Below are positions 11,793 to 23,139 of a DNA stretch of 64,000 nucleotides, one piece after another. Numbering within the stretch: the first letter of the stretch is position 1; each line of letters starts with the position of its first letter. The DNA lies in contig NC_135778.1 of NCBI RefSeq assembly GCF_028453695.1, positions 2,356,001 to 2,420,000 of the forward strand, written 5' to 3'. Under the pieces are notes generated by a model. It was not told the origin of the DNA, did not search any database, and saw only the letters and a list, made by a program, of their open reading frames with translations. Position numbers and translations under genes: made by a program. Source of the stretch: Augochlora pura (lineage: Eukaryota > Arthropoda > Insecta > Hymenoptera > Halictidae).

Positions 11793-11879
11793 CACGCGTG
11801 ACGAGTATACTCGTCAATGCACAAAATTTCGCCACATCTCCATGACGAGTATACTCGTCGATCACAGTTAACTGGTTAA
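11793..11879. mobile_element. Second copy of the 44-bp repeat with TTAA terminus (family 5)
   Basis: Two 44-bp units with GAGTATACTCGTC cores end in CAGTTAACTGGTTAA, matching 481-529 almost exactly. This shared end marks a dispersed element. A possible degenerate opposite end with TTCAACCAGT lies near 11622, but this is weak. Confidence 0.6.
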
Positions 11880-12588
11880 TACATCCGTTGTCGTTTCCAT
11901 ACGGAGAAAGGCCTCGAGACGCGTGAAAGACGAGAAACGTTGTCCGCAGTGTTTAGATGAAACCCTTCGGCGGAAGGTGACAAAGTCGAAAAGTTGCTCA
12001 CAGGAAAACGCGAACGCCGGCCCAATAGTAAATCGGAAGCGTGCATTTACGGTGCGGCGCCGCGCGTGGTTTCTCGTATCGTAATATCGGGTGTAAATCT
12101 ATCACTTGTACGCACCCGTCGTTCTCCTCAAACAAAAGTATCATCTAAAAAATTTTCGACGGGCCGCGCGGAAATCGACGGGATCGAACGGCCGCGATCG
12201 AACAGCCGTGATCGAATTTCCCGCGCTTTTCGTGCGCCGCGCGTCACGGCGCCTCGGCCACGCGGTTCCCGCGCGTCGCCCGTCCCACCTATCTGTGTCT
12301 TGTGTGCACTTATTACGCGATCCACGCGGACATCCGATCATTGTCCGTGCAACGGGATCGTCGGTCGACGACGATCGATTGAAATACGATGCGCGTGGAT
12401 CGCGTGGATCGCGCGCCCGGCTTCTCTGTAAGGAGCGGGCGGGGAACTTTAGAATATCAACAAATTCCGTTGTACCTTCGCAGCGGGTTCTATGAATAAA
12501 TGTTTCTATTGTATACTTGTCATTGTTGTCTTTCTTCTCGATCGACCTGCCCCCTCCCCACCCTTCACGTCCTTTATTTTATTTAGAA
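11880..12588. other. No gene; moderately GC-rich
   Basis: The frames at 11994-12495 overlap in all directions and have no recognisable domain. I see no support for a coding exon. Confidence 0.35.
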
Positions 12589-12640
12589 TTAACACGTTCC
12601 GTGCCACGCGCGCCACCGATGGTGCATGCTTGCACGTTTA
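12589..12640 (+). mobile_element. Solo piggyBac-like left end
   Basis: TTAACACGTTCCGTGCCACG resembles the terminal repeat of the element at 26689-27137 (TTAACACGTTGAATGCCACG). No matching right terminus was found downstream. Probably an end-only relic. Confidence 0.4.
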
Positions 12641-12684
12641 TTTAACGGGCTGAAAAATAGTTTACAATAAATCTAGAATGAAAG

Positions 12685-13010
12685 AATATATTTGCACAAT
12701 TCTATTAATATCTCAAAAATCCTTACGAAGTAAACAGTTCACAAATAAAAAAATATTTAGAGAATATTTAACGATTAAAAATCGTATATTTCTCCAATAG
12801 TATTAATATCTTCGAAATCTTTACAAATAAATAGCTCAGAAATAAAAAAATATTTACAGCTCATTTACCGATTAAAAATCCTATATTTCTCCAATAATAG
12901 TAATATCTTCGAAATCTTTACAAATAAAAAAATATTTACAGCTATTTACCGATTGAAAATGCTATATTTCTCCAATTTTATTGATATCTTCAAAATCCTT
13001 AAAGATATAA
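12685..13010. repeat. About 97-bp tandem repeat
   Basis: Three to four units anchored on TATATTTCTCCAATA at 12785, 12882 and 12963, giving periods of 97 and 81 bp. Each unit also carries TTACAAATAAA and ATTTACCGATTAAAAATC. The units have diverged by roughly a tenth of positions. Confidence 0.8.
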
Positions 13011-13124
13011 GAGAAATTTCTAAATCGGAATTAAGTGATCCAGGACGCCAGTTATCCATTCTAAAAATTGAAAAATCAATTTTTCGGGACACACTGTCTC
13101 AACATCAATTTTTCGTACAACTTT

Positions 13125-13335
13125 GCAATACACCGTAATACATACGTATACACCGTACAAACCTGCAATATACCGTAATACTGCAATACACCATAATACA
13201 TATGTATACACCGTATAAACCCTGTAATACACCATAATACTGTAACACACCATAATACAAATGTCTACACCGTATAAACCCTGTAATACACCATAATACA
13301 CACATATACACCATAAACCCTGTGTAAACCACCGT
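13125..13335. repeat. 58-bp tandem repeat upstream of the thrombospondin-domain gene
   Basis: Units anchored on CACCGTA(T/C)AAAC at 13151, 13209 and 13268, period 58-59 bp, each with a shorter internal TACACCATAATAC repetition. It ends about 230 bases before the start codon of the next gene, so it lies in the proximal promoter or first exon region. Confidence 0.85.
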
Positions 13336-13565
13336 ACAACACCGACGTTCATATTAAACCTGAACGTGTCTCCCAATTATCGGCGACGACGTGAAATCGC
13401 TGTCGCGCGCAAATCGATAGCGATCGCGCGAACAAGAGTTGCGAAAACGAGAGAGAGCTCAACGAACACTAGATATAATTCCTCGTGGACACCGTGTCGT
13501 CGCAAAGTAATGCCGAATTCACCAATGAGCGACGTAACATAGACGAGCGTGCAACAACGCGTGTG

Positions 13566-16500
13566 ATGCTGAGAGCTCCGTTCACCACGTGCGTTTGGGT
13601 GCTCACGATCCTCTTGTCAGTCGCCACCGTCAACATAACCTCGAAGGACGGTTACGTCTCCCTCAAGACGAACGATTCATATCGTCGCCGCGATCGTTGC
13701 CCCGATGACGAGCAACTGCTTGCCACGAACAACCGTGCCTCGAGTTTGAAAAACGTTCCACAAGACTGGATACAACTTCCGAACAAAAACCACGTTTCGA
13801 GCCAAGAGATTCGCGAGCATGGTGCAGACTATTCACAAAATTATTCGCAATATTATTCACAAAATTATTTAGAAAATTGTTTCGAAAATTGTTTACGAGA
13901 TCCACTGAACGACACGTCGCCAGAACCTCGAACAGTCGATTTTCGAGGAAACTTTATTGACTATCATTTAGAAAAATGTTTACAAAATCCACTGATTGAT
14001 GGTTCCTGCACCCTCGCGGAGAATGTATCAACGATGTCGGACGACACGTTTCCAGAACCTCGAAGAGTCGATCATCGAAGAAATCCTGACAACTATCATT
14101 TAGAAAATTATTTACCAAATCCACTGATCGAAGATTCCTGCAACACCGCGGAGAATGTGTTGATTACATCGAACGACACGTCGCCAGAACCTCGAAGAGT
14201 CGATCATCGAAGAAATCCCGTCGACTATCGATGGAAACGGCGAACGTTGTGCTCGCTGTCCGACGACGGACAGTATCCGTACCGGCGAACGTTGACGAGC
14301 CTGAACGATCCAGCTTTCATGGACAACGTCGACGACCCTGATTCCCTGAAGACGTTGGTGCGCGTGAAGAGGACCGGGTCGAGCCCGAACTCACCGTACG
14401 AGCAGGAATATTACAAAGACCTGGCCGACTCGTTTCCGCGGGGCTCGTACCAATCGGTCAACGAGAACGAGGACTTGTCGTTCGACGCTAAACGAGAGGC
14501 GAACTCGCGGGAGTATTACGTCAAGAACCAGGTAGAATACAACGGCAAAGAGACGGATCTGAACGAGCCGCGATCGCGCGAACTTGGTGACAGAGTAGTC
14601 AGCGACGAGGAGAAGCCTTCCGAGCAAATGGCGGCGGATTCCGACGCGGAGACCGTCCCCAAGGATCCCGTATTCTCCGCGGAGCTCGTGCGAAGGAAAC
14701 GGGACGACGATCGCGGGAAAGAGAGCGGCCTTGACACGGAGAAGGAAATCGCGGCGAGCGTGGAGTACGGCCGACCGGCGGACGAGAAGAAGGGCGCGGA
14801 GAAGATCGAGGAACAACAACAGTGCCCGAAGGCGTCCAGCTTGGCGATCGCCGACCTGAAGGCGGATCTGCTGCGCATCAAGCGGAAGGCGAGGAGCGAG
14901 CGCCGCGCGAAGGGCTACAAGTCGAAGAAGAAGAAGAAACACGCGGGCAAGAAGCGAAACGAGTCGAAGGCCGGCGAGGCCCGTGGCTCGCGTAAGATCG
15001 CACGGTCGAAGCACGCGCAGCGGCCGAGATCGGTCCGCAAGGGAAAGAACAGCGACGCGGCGGCCGACGGTAAATCATCACACGTACGGTTTTCTATGCT
15101 AGCGTCTAAGACAAATAACCAGAAAAACCATTTCCGCCGTAGATCCGTAAGCCCGGCGGGACCGTACGGTCACGTGTCCGGGGGGACTGATCGCGCGCCG
15201 TTGCGTGGCGCTGCCGATCGACGCGCGGCGATCCGCGTCGCCGAGACTAACGGCGACGGTAACACGGCCGAGCACGACAGTGGCGACGGCGCGGACAAAC
15301 GGTACGACGACGAGGCCGCGAACGGTTTGATGGAGCGCGACGAACCGGAAACGCGAAACGGATATCCGAAGGCGGTGGACGCGAAAGTGCGCGCGAAGAG
15401 AGAGAAAACGGCCGACGCGAAGCACGGGTTTCTCAGTGATGAGGACGAGCTGAGGTATTACCAGAACATCCGGGAGTTCGAGCCTGTTAAGGATTGCGGG
15501 GTGGTGCAAGATGATGATGGCTCGCCGGATTACGAGACGGGACTTGGCCGGGCGGTGAGGTCCATCGAGGAAGTGAAAGACCTCGCGAAGAAGCTGGTGA
15601 CTAAAGTAAGTAATACCGACGTCTAATCACGCTGTGCTCCGAAGTCTTGGCTATTTTACAAGGTGTATCGAAATTATTGTAATTCCGGGAAAGGGCATCC
15701 TGAAGAGTTCCTGGGGTCATTTAGAACAACTTTTTCCTTAGCAAAATCTCAATCCGCCGCTTCGTTTACGAGTTATTAAGGAAAAACTGTGACCAATGAG
15801 AAGCGAGCAAGCTAGCGCGAGCCAACGAATGGGCAGAGCTGGATTCTGCTGATTGGCTCGGTTAGCGCGATGCGGCTGAGGCAACGAATGAACGGAGCTC
15901 GATTCTGCTGATTGACTCCATTAACCTAACGTGATCGAGTCAACTAGTAGGCGGAGCTGGATCCTCCCGATTGGCTCCGCTACCTAGCGCTACATAGAGC
16001 TCGCTTCTCATTGGTCAGAGCTTTCCGTCAATATCTCGTTAACAAAGTCTCGGAGAAAAAACTTATAATGGAAAAAGTTACTGTAAATAACCACAGGTAC
16101 TCCCCGGTTTGTAAAATATTTTGTATTGTTTAAATAAATTCTATTATGTTGTGAAAGTTTCTTCAGTACTGATAAAAAGCATGTGCTTGTAAAATCGATT
16201 ATAAAAATCTAAAGATCTCCGAAGATCTTGCGAGAATATCGAAAGTCTTGTTTTCATAAATATTGGCAAAACCTTGTTGCAATTACTGCGTATAACAATG
16301 CAATTACTAAATAAAACATTGCAATTACTACTACATACAACACAGCAATTACTGCACATATCACCGCAATTAAAGCTAAAAATAATTTTTACGTCGCAAT
16401 TGAAATGAAACGAAGCACTCCGCGATGAAATTTACCAATTAAAATTTTATGAAAATTTAACGTTCTCGTATAAATTGGAACATTTAGAAGTCGCTTGAAA

Positions 16501-17564
16501 TAGCAATGAAAATTACAGTGAATCTATAAAAAATTTTTATAATACGTTCTACCGATTATGGAATTTAATTTAAATTTGTAGTTTTTTAAGGAGATCGCGT
16601 TTCATTTAAATGCGTTCTGACAAATTAAAAGCGGAGCAATTAATGGCATTAAATATGAATTCAATTTTCTACCGAAATTCTTTTGAGGATTCAGCAATTT
16701 TTTAATTAATCACCGTACATTCATAATCTTCTATTTAGTTGATAGCTTGAACTAAATTAAGACTCATTGAAATTTCGTTAGATTGGTTTAAAAATTGAAT
16801 ATTTAATCATGCTTCTAAGCAACAATGAAAATTCTAATATTACTATAATTATTATTATTATAGTTAAATATTACGATTATTTGCTCCTTTGGCTAGATCA
16901 CAATTTATTAACGATTCATAAAATTAATTTAAAACTTAGAATTTTCTAGAACGATTTGATACATACGTTACACTAAATTTCTGTAATTTTCATTGTTCTC
17001 AAAAAAAAGTTATAAACAGAACAATTAAGAGACCACTAAAGCTAAATATTAATCAAGGTAGACGAGCTCGAGAATTACTTGAGCGTCGACGAGGCGAAGA
17101 GGAACGAGAACGACGAGAGGAAGCTCGAGATCCGGGCGATCGACGACCTGTGCTCGAACGTCACCGCCACGTGCGCGGACTTCAAGGCGACGTCTGCGAT
17201 TGTCCCGAGGTGCGTGCCAACGTCTACGCCAAAAATCACGACGGATAAAAAGATAAGAAAAAAAGAGGCGTACAACCGAGCCAGACAGAAGAAAGGGAAC
17301 TTCGCGACGAAGAAACGATCGTCGCGTGAGAGCAACGGGAAAACGCTGTCGAAGCCGCTGAGGAACAGTCGCAGGGACATCGACAAGTCCCAGAAATGGG
17401 GCAGGTGGACGGATTGGAGCAGTTGCAGCGTCACCTGCGGTAAAGGACGGCAAATCAGGTGGCGGTACTGCTTGCACGACTGCACTGTAGCGGAGACGGA
17501 GATGGAGGAGAAGGCTTGCCAATTGCCGGCCTGTCCGCCTGGAAAATTCCTCGGTATATTTTAG
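13566..17564 (+). CDS. Secreted thrombospondin type-1 domain protein (two exons)
   Basis: Exons 13566-15605 and 17058-17564 join in phase 0 (donor GTAAGT at 15606, acceptor AATCAAG before 17058) to give about 848 residues. The start is the first ATG in the frame, because the following MLRAPFTTCVWVLTILLSVA is a good signal peptide; the frame is open upstream but has no ATG. Residues 119, 163 and 207 begin 44-residue repeats starting PEPR. RVKR (266-269) and RRKR (376-379) look like furin-type sites. The middle, about 440-520, is very basic. The C-terminus carries one thrombospondin type-1 repeat: W794, W797 and W800 in a WxxWxxW pattern, CSVTCG (803-808), an arginine/tryptophan ladder, and six cysteines at 803, 807, 818, 822, 834 and 839. 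Such domains bind glycosaminoglycans and receptors outside the cell. I do not recognise the exact orthologue. The C-terminus PGKFLGIF may be a genuine end or a read-through into an unspliced donor. Confidence 0.85.
15606..17057 (+). other. Intron of the thrombospondin-domain gene
   Basis: 1452 bases from GTAAGT to AAG. Its first third is a fold-back repeat element (15652-16117). The remainder is AT-rich and holds no further structure I can support. Confidence 0.8.
15652..16117. mobile_element. Fold-back (long inverted repeat) element, intronic copy
   Basis: The outer about 140 bases on each side are inverted copies. ATTTTACAA opens and TTGTAAAAT closes the element, and blocks such as GGTCATTTAGAACAAC on the left match GGTTATTTACAGTAAC in the reversed right arm. 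CCAATGAGAAGCG on the left pairs with CGCTTCTCATTGG on the right. The centre has three GATTGGCTC-like segments. A related copy is at 62003-62290. No transposase is present; the superfamily is not certain. Confidence 0.75.
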
Positions 17565-17757
17565 GGTTTCCCGTGGTCCTGTTTACGCTCTTAAATGGGC
17601 CCCCCTATGTTACGAAACAAGCGTAACGATGTTTAGCAACTACACGTTCATTTATCGCTATTTTAGTATACGCCTATATTGTAATTTTGTACGTCGATAT
17701 TATAGATTTATATTCAGTGCTTTATGTGTAAGATCGTGCTAGGACAGAACATTGTTA

Positions 17758-17763
17758 AATAAA
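17758..17763 (+). terminator. Polyadenylation signal of the thrombospondin-domain gene
   Basis: AATAAA about 195 bases after the stop codon. A second AATAAA lies at 17808-17813. Either would give a short 3' untranslated region that ends before the transposon-like element at 17887. Confidence 0.55.
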
Positions 17764-17886
17764 CGAATGATTAGTACGGTTCGCGGAAAGTTTCAGCGTT
17801 GTTTTGCAATAAAATCGTTTGCAGGAAATTCAGGGATTATTAATTAAGAATAACGAATATTCTTTTTTTATCTTGATTGAGGTTGT

Positions 17887-18161
17887 GAACACTTTACCGA
17901 CCGGTAACCTATAAATCGGCTTTATCCTCCGATCGGTAGCCTATAAATCGGTTGTCGTTGTAACCAATAATTTGATATCAATTATTACAATAAACGTGTT
18001 AGATTGTACTACCGTAAACTTCAGTGTTACTATATAATTTTCTAAATATTAAATTATCTCACGCAGTTAATAAAATAAAAAAGGTTAAAATAGAAACGAA
18101 AATTTAACATTGATTTTTACGAGCTAACCTAAATTTTTACGACCGGTCGGTAAAGTGTTTA
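17887..18161. mobile_element. piggyBac-like short element (family 4)
   Basis: Inverted termini AACACTTTACCGACCGGT and ACCGGTCGGTAAAGTGTT enclose 275 bases. The flanks TGAA and TTTA look like decayed TTAA. Internally ACCTATAAATCGG occurs twice in direct repeat. A one-ended relative lies at 25672. No coding sequence. Confidence 0.75.
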
Positions 18162-19084
18162 GAAAACAGTAGATCGAAGTTGAGAATCAAATCGCGTGTA
18201 TTTTTCCATTGTTTTATTTCCAAATACACAATACATTGTACAGTATATTATGAACGGAACACATCTCTCGTCTCCGCTTCACACGTATTCAAAAGTAACT
18301 AATTTTCGTTGCTTACAAAGAGGTTCGCGGTTCGCTTATCTTTCGCAAATACTCAATCCGACTCGCAACGCAATGATCACGCTCCTTACACAACGAACGT
18401 GTCCCAATCATACATTACACGATCGCAACAGAGGTCTCCCGTAACACATGCACACAGCTATGCGATATCAAAAAGCGTTAGAGCGGTAGTTTTACAAAAT
18501 GTACAAATCTTGATCGATTCCGAGGATCGTTCGCCTCGTTTCACAATTACAATCTCCGCGTATATACCGGCGCGCTGGCGTCTCGCGGACCAGAGACTTT
18601 CTTAACGTTACGATTACCGAGTCCCGGACGTGGTTAACGTACCTTATTTAATAATAATAACAACGTTGAATCTTGCGTAGATCTCGCTTGTGGCAAACAG
18701 ATGTATCCAGAGTGATCTATACAACAAAGATTTGCTATATCAAGAGGGTTCAACAAAGAATTCCGGACAAGAACATTCTGCGACAATATTGTGGTCAGTA
18801 TCGTAGAGCTAGCGTTGAAAATTCTGTAAAATATACTTCTATATGACTCGGAAATAATCGAATTTAAAAACGAGAAAATTCGCACGATTCGGTTTTCTTA
18901 TTAGTTAAACGTGTACATATCTACATGGAGGAAACGGTGCGCGCACGTCCGCCGCGTTTCCTTCCTTCACGTTTTTTTCTAAACATTTTTTTTTTACCTT
19001 CTTTTTTCCAGTTTTTCAATTAACATCGTCGCCTGCCGGAAGCCGGGGGCGTTTCTATATTTCTATTTATGACCAATTGCGTCC
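18162..19084. other. No gene recognised
   Basis: Intergenic DNA between the two converging genes. No known domain or repeat. Poly-T runs lie near 18965-19010. Confidence 0.4.
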
Positions 19085-21830
19085 AAATACGTAAAAGATA
19101 CAGAACAAGTTGAAAAACTTGTGTTCTCATTCTTTTACAATCTTAATGTTTAACGTAACACGAACGAGTTCCCATTCTTTTACTACGTTTATCTTATCGC
19201 GGTGTTTTTATATTTACAAGTACAGAGAGGAGTTTCTAGTAGACGCGACGGATACGGAACAAGTTAAAAAGAAACGAGTCCCAAGGACACCCGCTATATC
19301 GCCGAGTTTCTATACACCCGAAATTATTTAATATTCTCTCTTGCTCGGCGTACGAGCAAAAGACGACGAGTTCGCGTTCAATCGCTGTCTTACAAACTAA
19401 CATGCGCGCGACTACGTTTCTACAAATCGCCGACGATTCTCCAGGACATCTGGTAGAAGTAGTTAGTTTTTCAGCGCGTCGAATACGTGAACAAGACCTG
19501 GAGAACAAGGAAAAAACGACTTCTCATTTTCTTTTACTAGCTTACAAACTAAACGGCAGCAGGTTCAACATTTCCTTAAACCGCGCGGTAATTATTTCTA
19601 CATATCGGAGCATTTGAGTTGTATCGATGGCAACGTACGAGTCGCAGTGCTTAAAATTAATTCTGTTCGGTTTCGTGGCGAATATCTAAAAGAATGCGGA
19701 ACAAGTGTGGAACACCAGTTCTCATTCTTTCGGTGTATTAATATCTAGGTTCTTACGAATCGAACGGCGAACGCGTAAATTGTCGCGGCGTTTCTTAATA
19801 CTATCGGTTGGCGCGCGAACAAGTAAAAGTCACGGAACGAGTACAATCGATTTGTCATTCTTTTACGAACTAAATACCGCGATTTACCGAGGACTCCCGC
19901 CGTTATCGCAGAGCTTTCGCACCTAAAACAAATTTTAATTGTTCAACTACGAGCCCGTCAAAGATGCAGGACATGCGAGAAAACGGATTCTCATTCTTTC
20001 ACGGGCTCTCTGTTTATTGGAGACGATTCCTTGAGTCGCGTTGTACATTGCTGCAATTTTCTGGAATCCTGAAAATAGGATACGTAAAAACTGCAGGAAC
20101 AGATACATGAGTCGATGAGATTTTACGTGCAGCATCACCTCGAAGGTTTGTCCACACGGCCTCCATAGGCGCGGGATTGGGATACGCCCAATCAGCGCGT
20201 TCCTGCGTACGCAGAAACAGATACAATATTATTACATTAGGTTACTTTGCTATCTTACTGTCTAAACGGGAGTTTTTTACGAATCGCACGCGTAATTATT
20301 AATTACGTTCTTATTAAGAGCTCAAGTTTCATACAAATCGTGCACGATTCACCGAGACACACTCGGTATACCGTGGGATTACTACAACTAATTAAGTTTT
20401 AGCGATTCAGCGCGAATACGTAAAGGATGCAGAACAGGTGAAAACGAGTTCTCGTTTCCTTTACTGACTTATTAACTAAATGGTCTGTGTTATAGTCCTC
20501 GTGCGACCAAAAGGCACGGTTTTGCGTACATTCCCCCTCCCACTAGCTGCGACAGTGGGACAACCAGTAGTAGGGGAAATGTGAACGCAAAGGTGCCTAA
20601 TTGTCGCGCGAAGACTATATACAGTATACCCTCTCCCCAACTGCCTTTCGACTTGTAAATAAAAATGGACAACCCGGGAAAAGACGAAACGGTTGTTCGA
20701 GTCTCGCATCTTCGCTGCTATAGTAAACGAGCAGCGAGGCTCGAATAACCGCGTCTTCTCGTCGCAAATTATTCATTTTTGTTCACTAATTGAAGGACAA
20801 TTGGGGAGAATGAACTATCCCACTGATCGCGTACGATTCCCTGTGACGTCTCCCGGTATATCGCGATCTTTCTATACTAAAACTATTACACTTGAGCGAA
20901 TCGTCGCTTTCGAGTAACCAAAAGATAACAAGAACTAGTGAAAAAAAAGGTCCTCGTTCCTTTCAGCATCTTATTATCTAACTTGGAATTTGTTTGCCTT
21001 TAAAAGCGCCCGATTCTCCGGAACATATCCGGTATATCGCGGCGTTGCTATATTTACTAGTTTATAGTCTTTGCTCGGACACGCGAAAGATATATAGAAC
21101 AAGTTAAAACTGAGTTTACATTTATAGACGAGTTTACGAGCGATTACTTGTGTATGTGTCCGTCGATTCTCCAGAACACCTGAAGAATCGAGGCGTGTAT
21201 ATCTATGCTTAAATTGTTGCAGTCTCTTTGTGGGACGCGCAAAAGATGCAGAACAGGTGAAACCGAGTTCTCGTTCTTTCCGCATCGTACTATCTACCGA
21301 ATAGTTAGACGAGGTGCCTTTGTATTTATATATAAGTATATAAAATGTCCCGATATATAGCTGTTTCAAACGCGGATGAAATCGATAGCTTTGGACATGG
21401 TACGCGGAAAGGCAGCTAGTAAAGAGGGAGAATGTAAACGCAAATTAGTGCTTTATCGTCGCTCGAAGACTATACTTTTCTAGCAATCACGCAGGTAGTA
21501 CATCGCGACAGTTCTATGTTAGAGACTATAGGATCGATTCACGACCGAACAGCTATACATTGCGACGTTTCTACACTTTGACCGATAAAACGCGTTAAAA
21601 ACTGTAGACAGATCGAGTACAAACGAGTCCTCATTTGTTTGCTATCTTATTATCTAACCACGAGTTACTTTTCGAAAAAATCGCGCACGCTTCTCACCGG
21701 CACGCCCGGTATATATCGCGGAGTTTCTGTATTTACAGGGTATATAATTCATTGACGAGCAGGCGAAGGATACGGAGAACAAGTAGAACACAGTTCCCAT
21801 TCTTTTAATGTCTTACTATCTAATAGGATG
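19085..21830. repeat. Degenerate long-period repeat array (about 12 units)
   Basis: A core of the form GATACAGAACAAGTTAAAA followed by GAGTTCTCATTCTTTTAC and CTTA(T/C)(T/A)ATCTAAC recurs about twelve times, near 19100, 19255, 19495, 19700, 19825, 19965, 20430, 20925, 21090, 21245, 21595 and 21770. Between cores are shared blocks such as GATTCTCCGGAACACCTGG, TATATCGCGGCGTTTCTATA and TTTACAAGTAC. Spacing varies from about 130 to 500 bases, so units carry insertions and losses. GAACGCAAAGGTGCCTAATT near 20585 has a diverged counterpart near 21440. No unit keeps a common open frame. Confidence 0.7.
20505..20800. repeat. Composite inverted-repeat segment inside the array
   Basis: TTGCGTACATTCCCCCTCC (about 20522) is an imperfect inverse of TAGGGGAAATGTGAACGCAA (about 20570). 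ACTTGTAAATAAAAATGGAC (20651-20670) and the following GTTCACTAATTGAAGGACAA near 20780 match an element at 58040-58250. It is probably a separate mobile or structured unit within the array. Confidence 0.45.
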
Positions 21831-22211
21831 TTACTATTCGGTCGATCGCACGGAATTCGTCGGAACACCTTGTATATATATAGCGGCGTCGACGAGCGGC
21901 CGCGCGATGACAATTTACCAAAGAACAAGAGATCTCTCGTCGATGGCAGTATACCCAATTAGTAACATCCGGCTTGTCCAGCGGGACCACTTACATATAC
22001 AAATTGATCACAATGGTAAACGCACACATGCCCGCGATTACTAAACACGCATACGTTAACTCGTTTTAGGACAGCCGCGCACACACTCTTATCATAATTG
22101 CGTAATGTCTTTCGACCGTGATACTCTCTTGCAATCCGTCTTAAAGTTTAAAGGGCTTTAGAAAAAACGTTCGTAGTACCTTGGTCGTCGACAACAATAA
22201 ATCACACATGT

Positions 22212-22217
22212 TTTATT
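22212..22217 (-). terminator. Polyadenylation signal of PPP4R1
   Basis: AATAAA on the minus strand (TTTATT on plus), only about 15 bases after the stop codon, with a second overlapping A-rich signal at about 22217-22222. If used, the 3' untranslated region is extremely short. A longer alternative 3' end running into the repeat array cannot be excluded. Confidence 0.5.
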
Positions 22218-22232
22218 TTATTTGATCCGCGT

Positions 22233-23139
22233 CTATCTGGACTCCGTGAAATAGTAGATCTGTTGCCTGGGCGGCTCCGTTTTACTTTCCGGCAACTTGT
22301 TCACCACCGTGGGACTATCCTCGCCGCTGACCACTATTCGAACGTCCCTGTCCGGGTCCGTTCGCATTTCTCGCAGCCTTTTCTCCACCTCGTCCATCTC
22401 GTCTCTGCCCAACCAATCCGCTAAAAATTATATAGATATAATTAAACCACGGAACATATTATACAAGCTGTCGGCGTTAACGACCGTTGAACAGTCTACG
22501 AGATTTATCATCGGAGATTACTTACGTCCAGCGGGAATGTTTTTCAGCGATCTGACCACCGCCAATCTCACGTTCGGCACCTTGTCTCTGGACAGCTTCA
22601 ACAGGACCGGTAACAATTCTAAACGGAACTTCTTCGCGCTGATCGCGTTGCTGGATATCAAGTGACCGCACAACATGGCGAACGTTTGACGTCGGACCCA
22701 AATTTCGGCGTACAAATCCAGGGAGCATCGCAGCTCTTGGAATATTTCTTTCTTGTGCTGCGACAGGTATGCCACAATTTTCGCGACCTGTGTGTACAAT
22801 GAATTTTCGATTAGGTACAGTTCAATAAGGCAAAGCTATTCTTCCGATGTTACTTAATCCTCGCATGCGAGAAAGTCTACACTTATAAAAAATGATAGAA
22901 ATTCGTACCAAGGCGAATCCCACGTGCCTGACGGCGGCGACTTTGTCGTTGATGAGATCGAACGACAGCGGCGCGATGTAGATTTCCACGTCGTCCGGTT
23001 TGAACAAAGTGACCGCCTCGACCAGCTGGGTGGCCAACTCCTCCCGGAATCTCCAGTTCCATATGTTATCAGTCTCGAGGAAATCCTTCATGTTCGGCAG
23101 GTATTGGGTGCGATCGTGCGGCTCGAGGAGAGTCAAGAA
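22233..23139 (-). CDS. Protein phosphatase 4 regulatory subunit 1, last three exons (partial)
   Basis: Minus-strand exons 23139-22909, 22787-22526 and 22420-22233 are joined by GT-AG introns (donors GTACGA and GTAAGT, acceptors ACACAG and TTTTAG) with consistent phases 0 and 1. They encode the last about 226 residues and stop at TAG. The translation matches the C-terminal HEAT-repeat region of PP4R1: a FLETDN...NWRFREELA segment, then FDLINDKVAAVRHVGFALV, then LSRDKVPNVRLAVVRSL, typical helix pairs of this scaffold. PP4R1 binds and directs the PP4 catalytic subunit. The tail after the HEAT repeats is acidic and short, ending QQIYYFTESR. The gene runs into the gap at 23140; upstream exons were not found to the right of it, so they lie in the gap, in a long-intron arrangement or beyond the window. 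Confidence 0.88.
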
